A DNA stretch of 5,672 bases from Chitinophagaceae bacterium (lineage in GTDB: Bacteria > Bacteroidota > Bacteroidia > Chitinophagales > Chitinophagaceae), in contig DNMB01000110.1 of the NCBI GenBank assembly GCA_003489485.1, positions 1 to 5,672 on the forward strand, written 5' to 3'. The translations under genes were made by a program, and so were the position numbers. Below are positions 1-5,672 of the stretch, piece after piece; the stretch's first letter is position 1, and every line of letters begins with the position of its first letter. Under the pieces are notes generated by a model. The model saw only the letters and a list, made by a program, of their open reading frames with translations, did no database searches and was not told the origin of the DNA.

Positions 1-29
1 ACACAGATGACCGCACCTACAATTGCCAA

Positions 30-218
30 GGGTCGGCTCGTGGGTAAGCGAAGCCCTTTGTACAACGGCGCCAGAAAAATCGAGAGCGAACCGGTAAAGC
101 CGCCGTGTATTTTTTAAACGAGGCAAGGCATAAAGGCAGGTGGTAATTCGGCGGCTTAGGTGAGCGATTCGATTTTTAGCCGTTGTACATTCAGGCAAGC
201 GCACCCACGAGCCGACCC
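30..218. repeat. Long segmented inverted repeat, possible MITE- or REP-like element
   Basis: Four blocks on the left are exact reverse complements of four blocks on the right, in mirrored order: 30-45 with 203-218 (16 bp), 59-69 with 179-189 (11 bp), 75-83 with 169-177 (9 bp) and 97-105 with 149-157 (9 bp). The unpaired gaps are similar in size on the two sides (13/13, 5/1 and 13/11 nt), so the whole can fold into one long interrupted hairpin or cruciform around a loop of about 43 nt. No transposase is nearby and I see no clear target-site duplication. It lies beyond the fusA terminator, so it is probably not part of the fusA message. A non-autonomous mobile repeat is inference; a decayed pair of oppositely oriented dispersed repeats would look the same. 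Confidence 0.75.
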
Positions 219-254
219 TTTTACATTCAGGCAAGCGCACCCACGAGCCGACCC
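186..254. repeat. Two-copy tandem direct repeat, period 36 bp
   Basis: Bases 186-218 and 222-254 are identical over 33 bp and are separated by TTT, giving a 36-bp period. Each copy ends in the 16-bp core ACCCACGAGCCGACCC (203-218 and 239-254). The same core occurs inverted at 30-45. The first copy is the outer part of the right arm of the inverted repeat; the second is an extra duplication outside it. Exact identity suggests a recent duplication by slippage or unequal exchange. The period is a multiple of three, but I see no real gene reading through it. Confidence 0.95.
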
Positions 255-271
255 GTTTCATAGTGGCGAGC

Positions 272-300
272 AAAAAAAAGACCGCTCAAAAAAGCGGTCT
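272..300 (-). terminator. Rho-independent terminator of fusA
   Basis: An 8-bp perfect stem (279-286 with 293-300, AGACCGCT/AGCGGTCT) closes a 6-nt loop. Read on the minus strand it is followed by a run of T (the A-run at 272-279). It starts 25 nt after the fusA stop codon. No T-run follows on the plus strand, so it should work only for minus-strand transcripts. Confidence 0.93.
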
Positions 301-324
301 CAAAAGATTTATCGCAGCGAGCTC

Positions 325-2469
325 TTATGCATTCACTTTGCCTTTCACCTTGGCGATCACCTCTTCTGCAATGTTATTGGGCGCAGGTGCATAGTGAGAG
401 AATTCCATGGTAGAAGAAGCACGACCGGAACTGAGTGAACGAAGCTGGGTCACGTAACCGAACATCTCACTGAGCGGCACTTTTGCTTTGATGACCTGTG
501 CACCGGCACGGCTATCCATTCCTTCCATCATACCACGACGACGGTTCAGGTCTCCTGTTACATCACCCATGTACTGATCGGGCGTAACGACCTCCACCTT
601 CATGATAGGCTCCAGCAAAACGGGTTTGGCTTTGCGGGCGGCTTCGCGGAAACCTTGCTTGGCGCAAAGCTCGAACGACATAGAGTCGGAGTCTACTGCG
701 TGGAAGCTTCCGTCAAATACGCGGATCTTCATGTTAGCCACAGGATAATTGGCCAATACCCCGGTGGTCATGGCCTGCTCGAATCCTTTTTGGATGGCAG
801 GCACGAATTCACGGGGAATGGATCCTCCGAAAAGATCGTTAACGAACTGGTATTGCTTATCGGGATTCTCGGTTTGCCACTCGGCATCAACAGGACCCAG
901 ATTAAATACGATATCGGCAAACTTACCACGACCTCCGGTTTGTTTCTTGAGGGTCTCGCGGTGTTCAACTGTTTGTACGAAGGCTTCTTTATAGGCCACC
1001 TGAGGCGCACCCTGGTTCACTTCTACCTTGAACTCACGACGCATACGATCTACGATGATCTCGAGGTGAAGCTCTCCCATACCGCGCAAAATGGTCTGGC
1101 CGGTCTCTTCGTCGGTATTAACACGAAGCGTTGGATCTTCTTCTACCAGCTTGGCAATGGCCATTCCCATCTTATCTACGTCGGCCTGTGTCTTGGGCTC
1201 TACGGCTACGGCGATCACCGGCTCGGGAATAAACATGTTTTCGAGTGTGATGGGATGATTCTCATCACAAAGGGTATCTCCTGTCTTGATCTCTTTGAAA
1301 CCAACGGCAGCCCCAATATCACCGGCCTCAATGAAGTCGATGGGGTTTTGCTTGTTGGCGAACATCTTCATGATACGACTGATACGCTCTTTCTTTCCAC
1401 TGCGCACGTTCAGCACGTACGAGCCTGCATCAAGACGTCCTGAGTAGGCGCGGAAGAAGGCCAGACGACCCACAAAAGGATCGGTCATGATCTTAAAGGC
1501 AAGCGCTGCAAAAGGCTCTTTGGGATCGGCCTTACGAGTCAGCTCTTCGCCGGTATCGGGATGCGTACCCTTGGTATCGGGAATATCAATGGGAGAAGGC
1601 AGATAGCGACAAACGGCATCGAGTGCGGTCTGCACGCCTTTGTTCTTGAATGAAGATCCGCACATCATGGGCACGATCGACAGATCGATAGTGGCCTTGC
1701 GGATCGCCTCGTGGATCTCACCCTCTGAAATACTATTGGGATCTTCGAAGAATTTTTCCATCAACGTATCATCATATTCTGCTACGGCCTCTACCAGTGA
1801 TGCTCTCCACTCATTGGCTTCGTCGATCATATCGGCAGGAACATCGATCTCGTCGAAGGTCATGCCCTCGGTCTCGGCATGCCAGATGATCCCTTTCATC
1901 TTGATCAGATCGACCACGCCTTTGAAATTATCTTCGGCACCGATGGGAAGTTGCAACGGAACAGCTTTTGAACCGAGCATTTCCTTTACTTGCTTGACCA
2001 CATTCAAAAAGTCAGCACCGGCACGGTCCATTTTATTAACGAATCCAATACGGGGAACACCATAGCGGTTGGCCTGACGCCATACGGTCTCCGACTGAGG
2101 CTCCACGCCGTCTACGGCAGAGAAAAGGGCAATGAGTCCGTCGAGTACACGCATAGAACGCTCTACCTCTACGGTAAAGTCCACGTGACCGGGGGTATCG
2201 ATGATGTTAAAATAGTAAGGCTTGGTGTCGGCAGTGTTCTTGCCTTTGTCGGTAGGAAAGTTCCACTTACAGCTTACCGCTGCCGAGGTAATGGTGATAC
2301 CTCTTTCTTTCTCTTGCTCCATCCAGTCGGTGGTAGCGGCCCCTTCGTGTACTTCTCCAATACGATGAATCATACCGGTGTAGCGAAGAATACGCTCTGT
2401 AGTGGTCGTCTTACCCGCATCGATGTGTGCGGCGATACCGAAGTTGCGTTGATACTTTAAATCTGCCAT
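325..2469 (-). CDS. fusA: Elongation factor G (translational GTPase)
   Basis: This encodes a 714-residue cytoplasmic GTPase that drives ribosomal translocation and, with RRF, splits post-termination ribosomes. All G motifs are visible: P-loop AHIDAGKTT (14-22), RGITIT switch I (56-61), DTPGH switch II (91-95), NKMD (145-148) and the G5-like CGSSFKN (270-276). The domain II region follows (about 320-405), then domain III with RGMGELHLE (462-470), domain IV with the tip region [10 protein letters not shown] (590-599), and domain V ending in the [18 protein letters not shown] region (676-693). Length and order are normal for bacterial EF-G. I start at 2469, giving [21 protein letters not shown] longer frame opening at 2532 would place its start inside the preceding gene's terminator and upstream of the promoter. 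The gene appears monocistronic, with its own promoter and terminator; no rpsL, rpsG or tuf is adjacent. It could be the only EF-G or one of two paralogues; the window cannot decide. Confidence 0.98.
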   Translation of the reverse strand: MADLKYQRNFGIAAHIDAGKTTTTERILRYTGMIHRIGEVHEGAATTDWMEQEKERGITITSAAVSCKWNFPTDKGKNTADTKPYYFNIIDTPGHVDFTVEVERSMRVLDGLIALFSAVDGVEPQSETVWRQANRYGVPRIGFVNKMDRAGADFLNVVKQVKEMLGSKAVPLQLPIGAEDNFKGVVDLIKMKGIIWHAETEGMTFDEIDVPADMIDEANEWRASLVEAVAEYDDTLMEKFFEDPNSISEGEIHEAIRKATIDLSIVPMMCGSSFKNKGVQTALDAVCRYLPSPIDIPDTKGTHPDTGEELTRKADPKEPFAALAFKIMTDPFVGRLAFFRAYSGRLDAGSYVLNVRSGKKERISRIMKMFANKQNPIDFIEAGDIGAAVGFKEIKTGDTLCDENHPITLENMFIPEPVIAVAVEPKTQADVDKMGMAIAKLVEEDPTLRVNTDEETGQTILRGMGELHLEIIVDRMRREFKVEVNQGAPQVAYKEAFVQTVEHRETLKKQTGGRGKFADIVFNLGPVDAEWQTENPDKQYQFVNDLFGGSIPREFVPAIQKGFEQAMTTGVLANYPVANMKIRVFDGSFHAVDSDSMSFELCAKQGFREAARKAKPVLLEPIMKVEVVTPDQYMGDVTGDLNRRRGMMEGMDSRAGAQVIKAKVPLSEMFGYVTQLRSLSSGRASSTMEFSHYAPAPNNIAEEVIAKVKGKVNA

Positions 2470-2495
2470 GATCGTTGAATATGATTTTGAGGCCG

Positions 2496-2503
2496 CAAAG
2501 GTA
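2496..2503 (-). promoter_or_regulatory. Bacteroidota-type -7 element for fusA
   Basis: Minus-strand TACCTTTG matches the Bacteroidota -7 consensus TAnnTTTG exactly. It ends 26 nt before the fusA ATG, which predicts a 5' leader of roughly 20 nt with no Shine-Dalgarno motif. No good TTTG -33 box is seen at the usual spacing; that position falls in and around the T-tract of the upstream terminator. Confidence 0.65.
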
Positions 2504-2516
2504 GGGGAAAAACCAT

Positions 2517-2541
2517 AAAAAAACCCCGCCAAGGCGGGGTT
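2517..2541 (-). terminator. Rho-independent terminator of the outer-membrane protein gene
   Basis: An 8-bp GC-rich stem (2522-2529 with 2534-2541) has a 4-nt loop and is followed, read on the minus strand, by a T-run (A-run at 2517-2523). It lies 34 nt past the stop codon of the barrel gene and just upstream of the fusA promoter, so the two genes are separate transcription units. There is no T-run on the other side, so it is unidirectional. Confidence 0.93.
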
Positions 2542-2575
2542 GATAAGTTAGGAGGGGCAGGAGCCACCCGGTCTT

Positions 2576-3163
2576 TTAATTTTTCTTTCCCAAGGGGGCA
2601 GCGATCCCGATAGAATGCTGAAAATGATAGTTGGCTGTCTCAGTGGTAACGGGCACACGGTAAGTGGAAGTGACCACTACGCTGGCATCACCCAAAATGT
2701 TGAGCTTGAGGCCCAGACCGGCGGGCAAAAAGGCACCGTAATGAACCCCGTACTTATGAGCACCGACACCCAGTACCAAATAAGGCTGCACGTAGTAATC
2801 ACTGGTGGTCATCATGGCATTGACCGTAGCGCTGAATTCCATGAGCGTACCATTTTTAGTGATGCTGCGCCCGGGCATGGGGTAACGAAGACCCGATATG
2901 CCCAGTGAAGCATTGAACGACATGCGGTCGCGCATTTGCTTGTAATAGTTCACGGCGAAGCCAGAATTCATTTCTGCCATGCGGGCAAAGGTCTTATCGT
3001 TGATCACCTGGTTAAGCGATGTGGAGCGAATGCGCTGAGCCGAGGCAAAATCGTTCAGGAAAAAGCTAAAACCGATGGACTTGGCCAGCGGCTTGCTATC
3101 CTGGGCCTGGGCAGAAGATATCAGCAGACATCCGGCTATGATCAGGTAGAGGAACTTCTTCAT
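2576..3163 (-). CDS. Small exported beta-barrel protein, OmpA N-terminal-like
   Basis: This encodes 195 residues. An N-terminal signal peptide (MKKFLYLIIAGCLLISSAQA, 1-20) is followed by Q21 with a plausible AQA signal peptidase I cut. IAGC at 9-12 superficially resembles a lipobox, but the hydrophobic stretch continues past the Cys, so I favour cleavage at AQA. The mature part has alternating polar/hydrophobic, glycine- and tyrosine-rich segments typical of outer-membrane beta-strands (for example around 68-95 and 120-158). A near-terminal motif, YHFQHSIGIA, resembles the barrel domain of Bacteroidota OmpA-family proteins. Those relatives usually continue into a calcium-binding linker and an OmpA peptidoglycan-binding domain; here the protein stops right after the barrel at GKKN, and the sequence past the stop encodes no such domain in frame. 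The gene has its own promoter and terminator. The role is unknown; family placement comes from recall and needs a profile search. Confidence 0.85.
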   Translation of the reverse strand: MKKFLYLIIAGCLLISSAQAQDSKPLAKSIGFSFFLNDFASAQRIRSTSLNQVINDKTFARMAEMNSGFAVNYYKQMRDRMSFNASLGISGLRYPMPGRSITKNGTLMEFSATVNAMMTTSDYYVQPYLVLGVGAHKYGVHYGAFLPAGLGLKLNILGDASVVVTSTYRVPVTTETANYHFQHSIGIAAPLGKKN

Positions 3164-3189
3164 AGAGAGACAGTTTGGGTTTATCTGAG

Positions 3190-3197
3190 CAAAAATA
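3190..3197 (-). promoter_or_regulatory. Bacteroidota-type -7 element for the barrel gene
   Basis: Minus-strand TATTTTTG fits the TAnnTTTG consensus and ends 26 nt before the ATG, the same spacing as at fusA. About 19 nt further upstream is a T-rich stretch (TTTTA) that could be a weak -33 box. The predicted leader is about 20 nt, again without a Shine-Dalgarno motif. Confidence 0.6.
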
Positions 3198-3242
3198 ACG
3201 GGTAAGTTCTATATCCTAAAATAAAAATATTTCAGTAAATCC

Positions 3243-3283
3243 AGGCCCTTGGTGCCCGGCTTTTGTAAAACCGGGGAAGGCCT
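3243..3283. other. Imperfect palindrome over the dipeptidase promoter
   Basis: CCCGG (3255-3259) pairs with CCGGG (3271-3275), and TTTT (3261-3264) mirrors AAAA (3267-3270), with one bulged C at 3260. An outer block AGGCCCTT (3243-3250) mirrors AAGGCCT (3277-3283) with one extra base. It lies in the divergent region between the barrel gene and the dipeptidase and covers the proposed -33 box. It may be an operator or merely a hairpin. There is no T-run after it, so it is not a terminator. Confidence 0.45.
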
Positions 3284-3291
3284 TACCTTTC
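3262..3291 (+). promoter_or_regulatory. Putative promoter of the D-Ala-D-Ala dipeptidase gene
   Basis: TTTG (3262-3265) and TACCTTTC (3284-3291) are 18 nt apart, close to the Bacteroidota -33/-7 arrangement TTTG ... TAnnTTTG; only the last base of the -7 box departs. The start codon follows only 5 nt after the -7 box, so transcription would begin at or next to the ATG, implying a leaderless or nearly leaderless message. Confidence 0.5.
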
Positions 3292-3296
3292 GGGAT

Positions 3297-4013
3297 ATGT
3301 TTTTGCAACGCATTTTACCCACGAGGCCCTTTACCTTGGCATTGATCGGAGTTTTTTTGATGTTGCCGTTGACCCCGCAGGCCCAGCTAGGCTACGAAAG
3401 GCCTGTTGTGATAGAACGAATGCAGGCATATAAACAGCTTATTGGGGCAGACCCCGATCAAAAGCTGGTCGAATTACAAACCCTCAACAAGGAGCTGGTC
3501 TACGACATTCGCTACGCCACTTCGAACAATTTCACGGGGCAAGCCCTCTACCCTCGCACGACCGCACTTTGCTTTCTGAGAAGACCTGCTGCGGAGGCAC
3601 TGTCGCGTGTGGCCCATTCACTTCAAAAAAAAGGGCTGGGTCTAAAGATTTTTGATGCCTACCGCCCCTACGCGGTCACGGAGAAATTCTGGAGACTCAT
3701 CGCAGACGAACGCTACGTGGCCAATCCGGCCAAAGGGAGCGGACACAACAGAGGCATTGCCGTTGATCTGACCATCGTCGATCTGCAAACGAAAAAAGAA
3801 CTAGACATGGGAACGGGCTTTGATAATTTCAGCGATACCGCACATCATAGCTTTACCGACTTGCCTGTACAGGTTTTACAAAACAGAAAATTGCTGCGAG
3901 ATGAAATGATCGCGCAAGGATTTGTACCGCTTGATACAGAGTGGTGGCACTATGCACTGCCCAATGCGGGTCGTTATCCCCTTCTCAATATTCCCTTTAA
4001 GAAAATAGAGTAG
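3297..4013 (+). CDS. Exported D-alanyl-D-alanine dipeptidase, VanX/DdpX (peptidase M15D) family
   Basis: This encodes 238 residues of a zinc enzyme that cleaves the D-Ala-D-Ala dipeptide. Starting at the ATG at 3297 gives a signal peptide (about 1-29) with a basic n-region, a hydrophobic core and a PQA cleavage site, so the enzyme acts outside the cytoplasmic membrane. An earlier TTG (3249) in the same frame would add 16 residues ahead of the signal and lies upstream of the proposed promoter. The mature part carries the full VanX active site: DAYRP with the transition-state Arg (R123), SGHNRGIAVD with zinc ligands H150 and D157, and EWWHY with catalytic Glu E215 and third zinc ligand H218. 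DIRYATSNNFTG near the mature N-terminus is also typical. No vanA/vanH ligase or dehydrogenase is adjacent, so peptidoglycan turnover or dipeptide scavenging is more likely than glycopeptide resistance (inference). Its stop is 6 bp from the stop of convergent aroC, and no terminator is visible. Confidence 0.95.
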   Translation: MFLQRILPTRPFTLALIGVFLMLPLTPQAQLGYERPVVIERMQAYKQLIGADPDQKLVELQTLNKELVYDIRYATSNNFTGQALYPRTTALCFLRRPAAEALSRVAHSLQKKGLGLKIFDAYRPYAVTEKFWRLIADERYVANPAKGSGHNRGIAVDLTIVDLQTKKELDMGTGFDNFSDTAHHSFTDLPVQVLQNRKLLRDEMIAQGFVPLDTEWWHYALPNAGRYPLLNIPFKKIE

Positions 4014-4019
4014 CAGCAA

Positions 4020-5015
4020 CTAAGAGAGTACTCGCCCAATGCGCTGCTCGCGCATAAACAGATCGGCCAGCACGATCGCCGTAACAGCTTCGATCACTAC
4101 CGGCACCCGAAGGGCTATGCAAAGATCATGGCGACCCTTGATCACGAATTCCTCTTGCCTGCCGCTGCTGGTGTTAAGACTGCGCTGCTCTTTTGGAGTC
4201 GATGAGGTGGGTTTGACCGCTACGCGAAACACCAATTCATTTCCATTGGTGAGTCCTCCTACGATGCCGCCGGCATGGTTGGTGCGAGTTGCCCCTTCGC
4301 TATCCTCGATGGCATCATTGTGCTCACTGCCGAACATCTTTGCGGCAGCAAAACCAGTGCCAAATTCAATGCCACGAATGGCAGGAACGGCAAAGACCGC
4401 ATGGGCCAGCAACGATTCTGTGGCATCAAAGAAAGGCTCTCCCAACCCAATGGGTAACCCGTTGACCCGGCACTCCACAATACCACCCACACTGTCTTTG
4501 TTGGCGATGGCATGCTCGATTCCTTTTTCAACATCGGCGTGACCTCCTACTTCTACCAGCATTGCCTCGATGCGAACGGCTCCCACTATTTTTTTTGCAA
4601 TGGCACCGGCTGCCACCAACGGCAACGTAAGACGGCCGCTGAAATGTCCGCTGCCACGATAGTCCTCGAAACCACCGAATTTTTTAGCGGCTACAAAATC
4701 AGCATGGCCCGGTCGGGGTATGCTGCGCTGTTTTTCGTAATCACTGCTTCGGGTATTATTATTCTCGAAATAGATCAGTATAGGGGCACCCGTGGTCTTG
4801 CCCTGAAAAAGACCACTTTTAAAATGCGGCGCATCTTCTTCTTTGCGAGGAGTGGTACCTGGCTGCTGTCCTCCCTTTCTGCGTTCAATATCAGCCAGCA
4901 GATCTTCGGGACCCAGCGGCAACCCGGCCGGACATCCGTCGATCAGTATCCCCACGGACTCACCGTGCGATTCACCAAAGATGTTAATTCTAAAAATTTG
5001 TCCGAACGAATTCAA
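4020..5015 (-). CDS. aroC: Chorismate synthase
   Basis: This encodes 331 residues catalysing the anti-1,4 elimination of phosphate from EPSP to chorismate with reduced FMN, the last shikimate step, in the cytoplasm. Visible motifs are the N-terminal NSFGQIFRINIFGESHGE with active-site H17, the RPGHAD segment with H104, the GSGHFSGRLT flavin/substrate region (121-130), and the C-terminal signature GRHDLCIALRVPVVIEA (294-310). The RHD core is intact, but the residue after Asp is Leu where the family usually has Pro. At 331 residues it is shorter than many bacterial AroC (about 350-390). I place the start at TTG 5015: it gives MNSFG, matching the family N-terminus, and the only in-frame codons between it and the upstream stop (TTA ACG CAA GCT) offer no better start. 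It begins 8 nt after the aroA stop, so the two are very probably cotranscribed. Downstream it nearly meets the convergent dipeptidase gene. Confidence 0.97.
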   Translation of the reverse strand: MNSFGQIFRINIFGESHGESVGILIDGCPAGLPLGPEDLLADIERRKGGQQPGTTPRKEEDAPHFKSGLFQGKTTGAPILIYFENNNTRSSDYEKQRSIPRPGHADFVAAKKFGGFEDYRGSGHFSGRLTLPLVAAGAIAKKIVGAVRIEAMLVEVGGHADVEKGIEHAIANKDSVGGIVECRVNGLPIGLGEPFFDATESLLAHAVFAVPAIRGIEFGTGFAAAKMFGSEHNDAIEDSEGATRTNHAGGIVGGLTNGNELVFRVAVKPTSSTPKEQRSLNTSSGRQEEFVIKGRHDLCIALRVPVVIEAVTAIVLADLFMREQRIGRVLS

Positions 5016-5023
5016 AGCTTGCG

Positions 5024-5672
5024 TTAATTAAAGTTTGGTAAAGATACGGAGGCGCCCAACGAAGAGAGATCGGCAAAGAAGGCTGGATACGATTTTTTTA
5101 TTGCATCGGCACCGCTGATCTCGGTAGAGCCATTGGCGGCCAGTGCCGCTACTGCCAGTGCCATGGCAATGCGGTGGTCACCGCAGGCAGCAACCGCTGC
5201 GCCCTGCACACTACCGGTTCCCTTCACGATAAGACGGTCTTGGTCATGTAGTATGGCCACTCCCATTTTGGCGAATTCCTGCATAAGCGTCTGTGCCCGA
5301 TTACTCTCTTTATGCAGCAATCGGTTTGCACCAACAAGTATCGTCTCTCCTTTTGCATAGGCGGCAAGGGCCACTAAAGGCGGAAACAGATCTGGACACT
5401 CAGTGGCGTCGAAGTAAAAAGCGCGCGGGGTGGCAGGATGAACTACGATCCCTTTAGCCTCCACCGCATAGGCTACTTCGGCTGCATCGAGCGCTCGTAA
5501 AATTGCACGATCCGATTGACAAGACCCAAGATCGAGTCCGCGCAAATGCAGCGGCCCTGCCAATGCTCCTGCCACCAGCAAAAAAGAAGCGCTGCTCCAA
5601 TCGGCTTCTACCCAAAATGTACGAGGTGAATTATCATTATCGCCGGCTACCGCAGTCGGGTTAAAATAAAAG
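5024..5672 (-). CDS. aroA: 3-phosphoshikimate 1-carboxyvinyltransferase (EPSP synthase), C-terminal half
   Basis: This is a partial gene: the frame is open through the right edge, and about 216 codons including the stop are present, roughly half of the usual length of about 430 residues. The enzyme transfers enolpyruvyl from PEP to shikimate-3-phosphate, making EPSP, the substrate of AroC encoded next. Motifs, numbered from the first complete codon at the edge: VEADWSSASFLL (about 21-32), typical of the start of the C-terminal lobe; ECPDLFP, whose Asp (about D94) aligns with the catalytic Asp313 of the E. coli enzyme; HKESNR (about 120-125), the second family signature; and CGDHRIAMALAVAAL, followed by a YPAFF segment near the C-terminus. 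A TTG at 5581 could be mistaken for a start, but family motifs continue in frame upstream of it, so it is internal. No frameshift is seen. It is the upstream gene of the aroA-aroC unit; its promoter lies outside the window. Confidence 0.97.
   Translation of the reverse strand, partial: FYFNPTAVAGDNDNSPRTFWVEADWSSASFLLVAGALAGPLHLRGLDLGSCQSDRAILRALDAAEVAYAVEAKGIVVHPATPRAFYFDATECPDLFPPLVALAAYAKGETILVGANRLLHKESNRAQTLMQEFAKMGVAILHDQDRLIVKGTGSVQGAAVAACGDHRIAMALAVAALAANGSTEISGADAIKKSYPAFFADLSSLGASVSLPNFN

Larger units (their letters stand above)
1..271. other. Gene-free intergenic region downstream of fusA, with repeats
   Basis: No convincing gene lies in this stretch or in its continuation up to the fusA stop codon. 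It holds an inverted repeat (30-218) and a 36-bp tandem duplication (186-254). A reading frame is open from the left edge to a stop at about 115-117, with an ATG at 7-9 (36 codons). It runs straight through the left arm of the inverted repeat and resembles no family I know, so I do not call it. I see nothing identifiable in 1-29, in the centre of the inverted repeat (106-148) or in 255-271. Confidence 0.7.

Noticed and set aside
1..117. Short frame open from the left edge (ATG at 7, 36 codons)
   Set aside because: It is coincident with the left arm of the inverted repeat, has no recognisable family and no promoter-like element. It could be the tail of a gene outside the window, but nothing supports that.
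30..218. Integron attC site or phage attachment site
   Set aside because: The blocks GTACAAC/GTTGTAC only partly resemble attC core sites and do not fit the R/Y consensus. There is no integrase or gene cassette in the window.
160..438. 92-codon plus-strand frame with two copies of a 12-residue repeat
   Set aside because: It starts at a non-ATG codon, reads through the tandem repeat and the fusA terminator, and ends antisense inside fusA. The peptide repeat is only the 36-bp DNA repeat read in frame.
655..1443. 262-codon plus-strand frame antisense to fusA
   Set aside because: fusA on the opposite strand is unambiguous over its whole length. Long antisense frames are common in genes with this codon use, and the translated protein shows no motif.
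2470..2532. 21-residue N-terminal extension of EF-G
   Set aside because: It would begin inside the upstream terminator and before the fusA promoter, and EF-G family proteins begin near the MADLKYQRN segment.
4039..4055. Perfect 6-bp stem with 5-nt loop near the aroC 3' end as a terminator for the dipeptidase
   Set aside because: There is no T-run after it on either strand, and it lies in conserved-looking aroC coding sequence, so it is probably incidental.
1..5672. CRISPR array, tRNA, rRNA or complete insertion sequence
   Set aside because: There is no regularly spaced repeat array beyond the two-copy 36-bp duplication, no cloverleaf or rRNA-like stretch that I can recognise, and no transposase or integrase frame.

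Overview
The window looks like chromosomal DNA from a member of the Bacteroidota, probably near the Chitinophagales/Chitinophagaceae. The evidence is threefold: promoter-like TAnnTTTG elements, start codons without Shine-Dalgarno motifs, and a small outer-membrane barrel gene of a type I associate with that group. The taxonomic placement is inference. All five protein genes look intact, except that the last runs off the right edge.

Layout from left to right. Positions 1-271 hold no convincing gene. They contain a long segmented inverted repeat (about 30-218) whose right arm overlaps a 36-bp tandem duplication (186-254); the same 16-bp core occurs three times. Next comes a minus-strand rho-independent terminator (272-300) for fusA (elongation factor G, minus, 325-2469). 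fusA has its own Bacteroidota-type promoter, placed directly after the terminator (2517-2541) of the next gene, a small exported beta-barrel protein (minus, 2576-3163). A 133-bp divergent intergenic region follows, carrying one promoter for the barrel gene and one for a plus-strand exported VanX-family D-alanyl-D-alanine dipeptidase (3297-4013). The dipeptidase promoter is overlapped by an imperfect palindrome. The dipeptidase converges, with 6 bp between stop codons, on a minus-strand aroA-aroC pair: aroC (4020-5015), preceded by the C-terminal half of aroA (5024 to beyond 5672).

Functionally this is mostly housekeeping: translation elongation and ribosome recycling (fusA), the last two steps of the shikimate pathway to chorismate (aroA then aroC, 8 nt apart, presumably one operon), and two envelope proteins (barrel and dipeptidase). 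I found no defence system, CRISPR array, transposase, tRNA or rRNA. The least explained element is the repeat cluster at the left end. The other points worth checking are regulatory or evolutionary details: a palindrome over the dipeptidase promoter, a possible leaderless dipeptidase transcript, a Pro-to-Leu change in a chorismate synthase signature, and an OmpA-like barrel without a peptidoglycan-binding domain.
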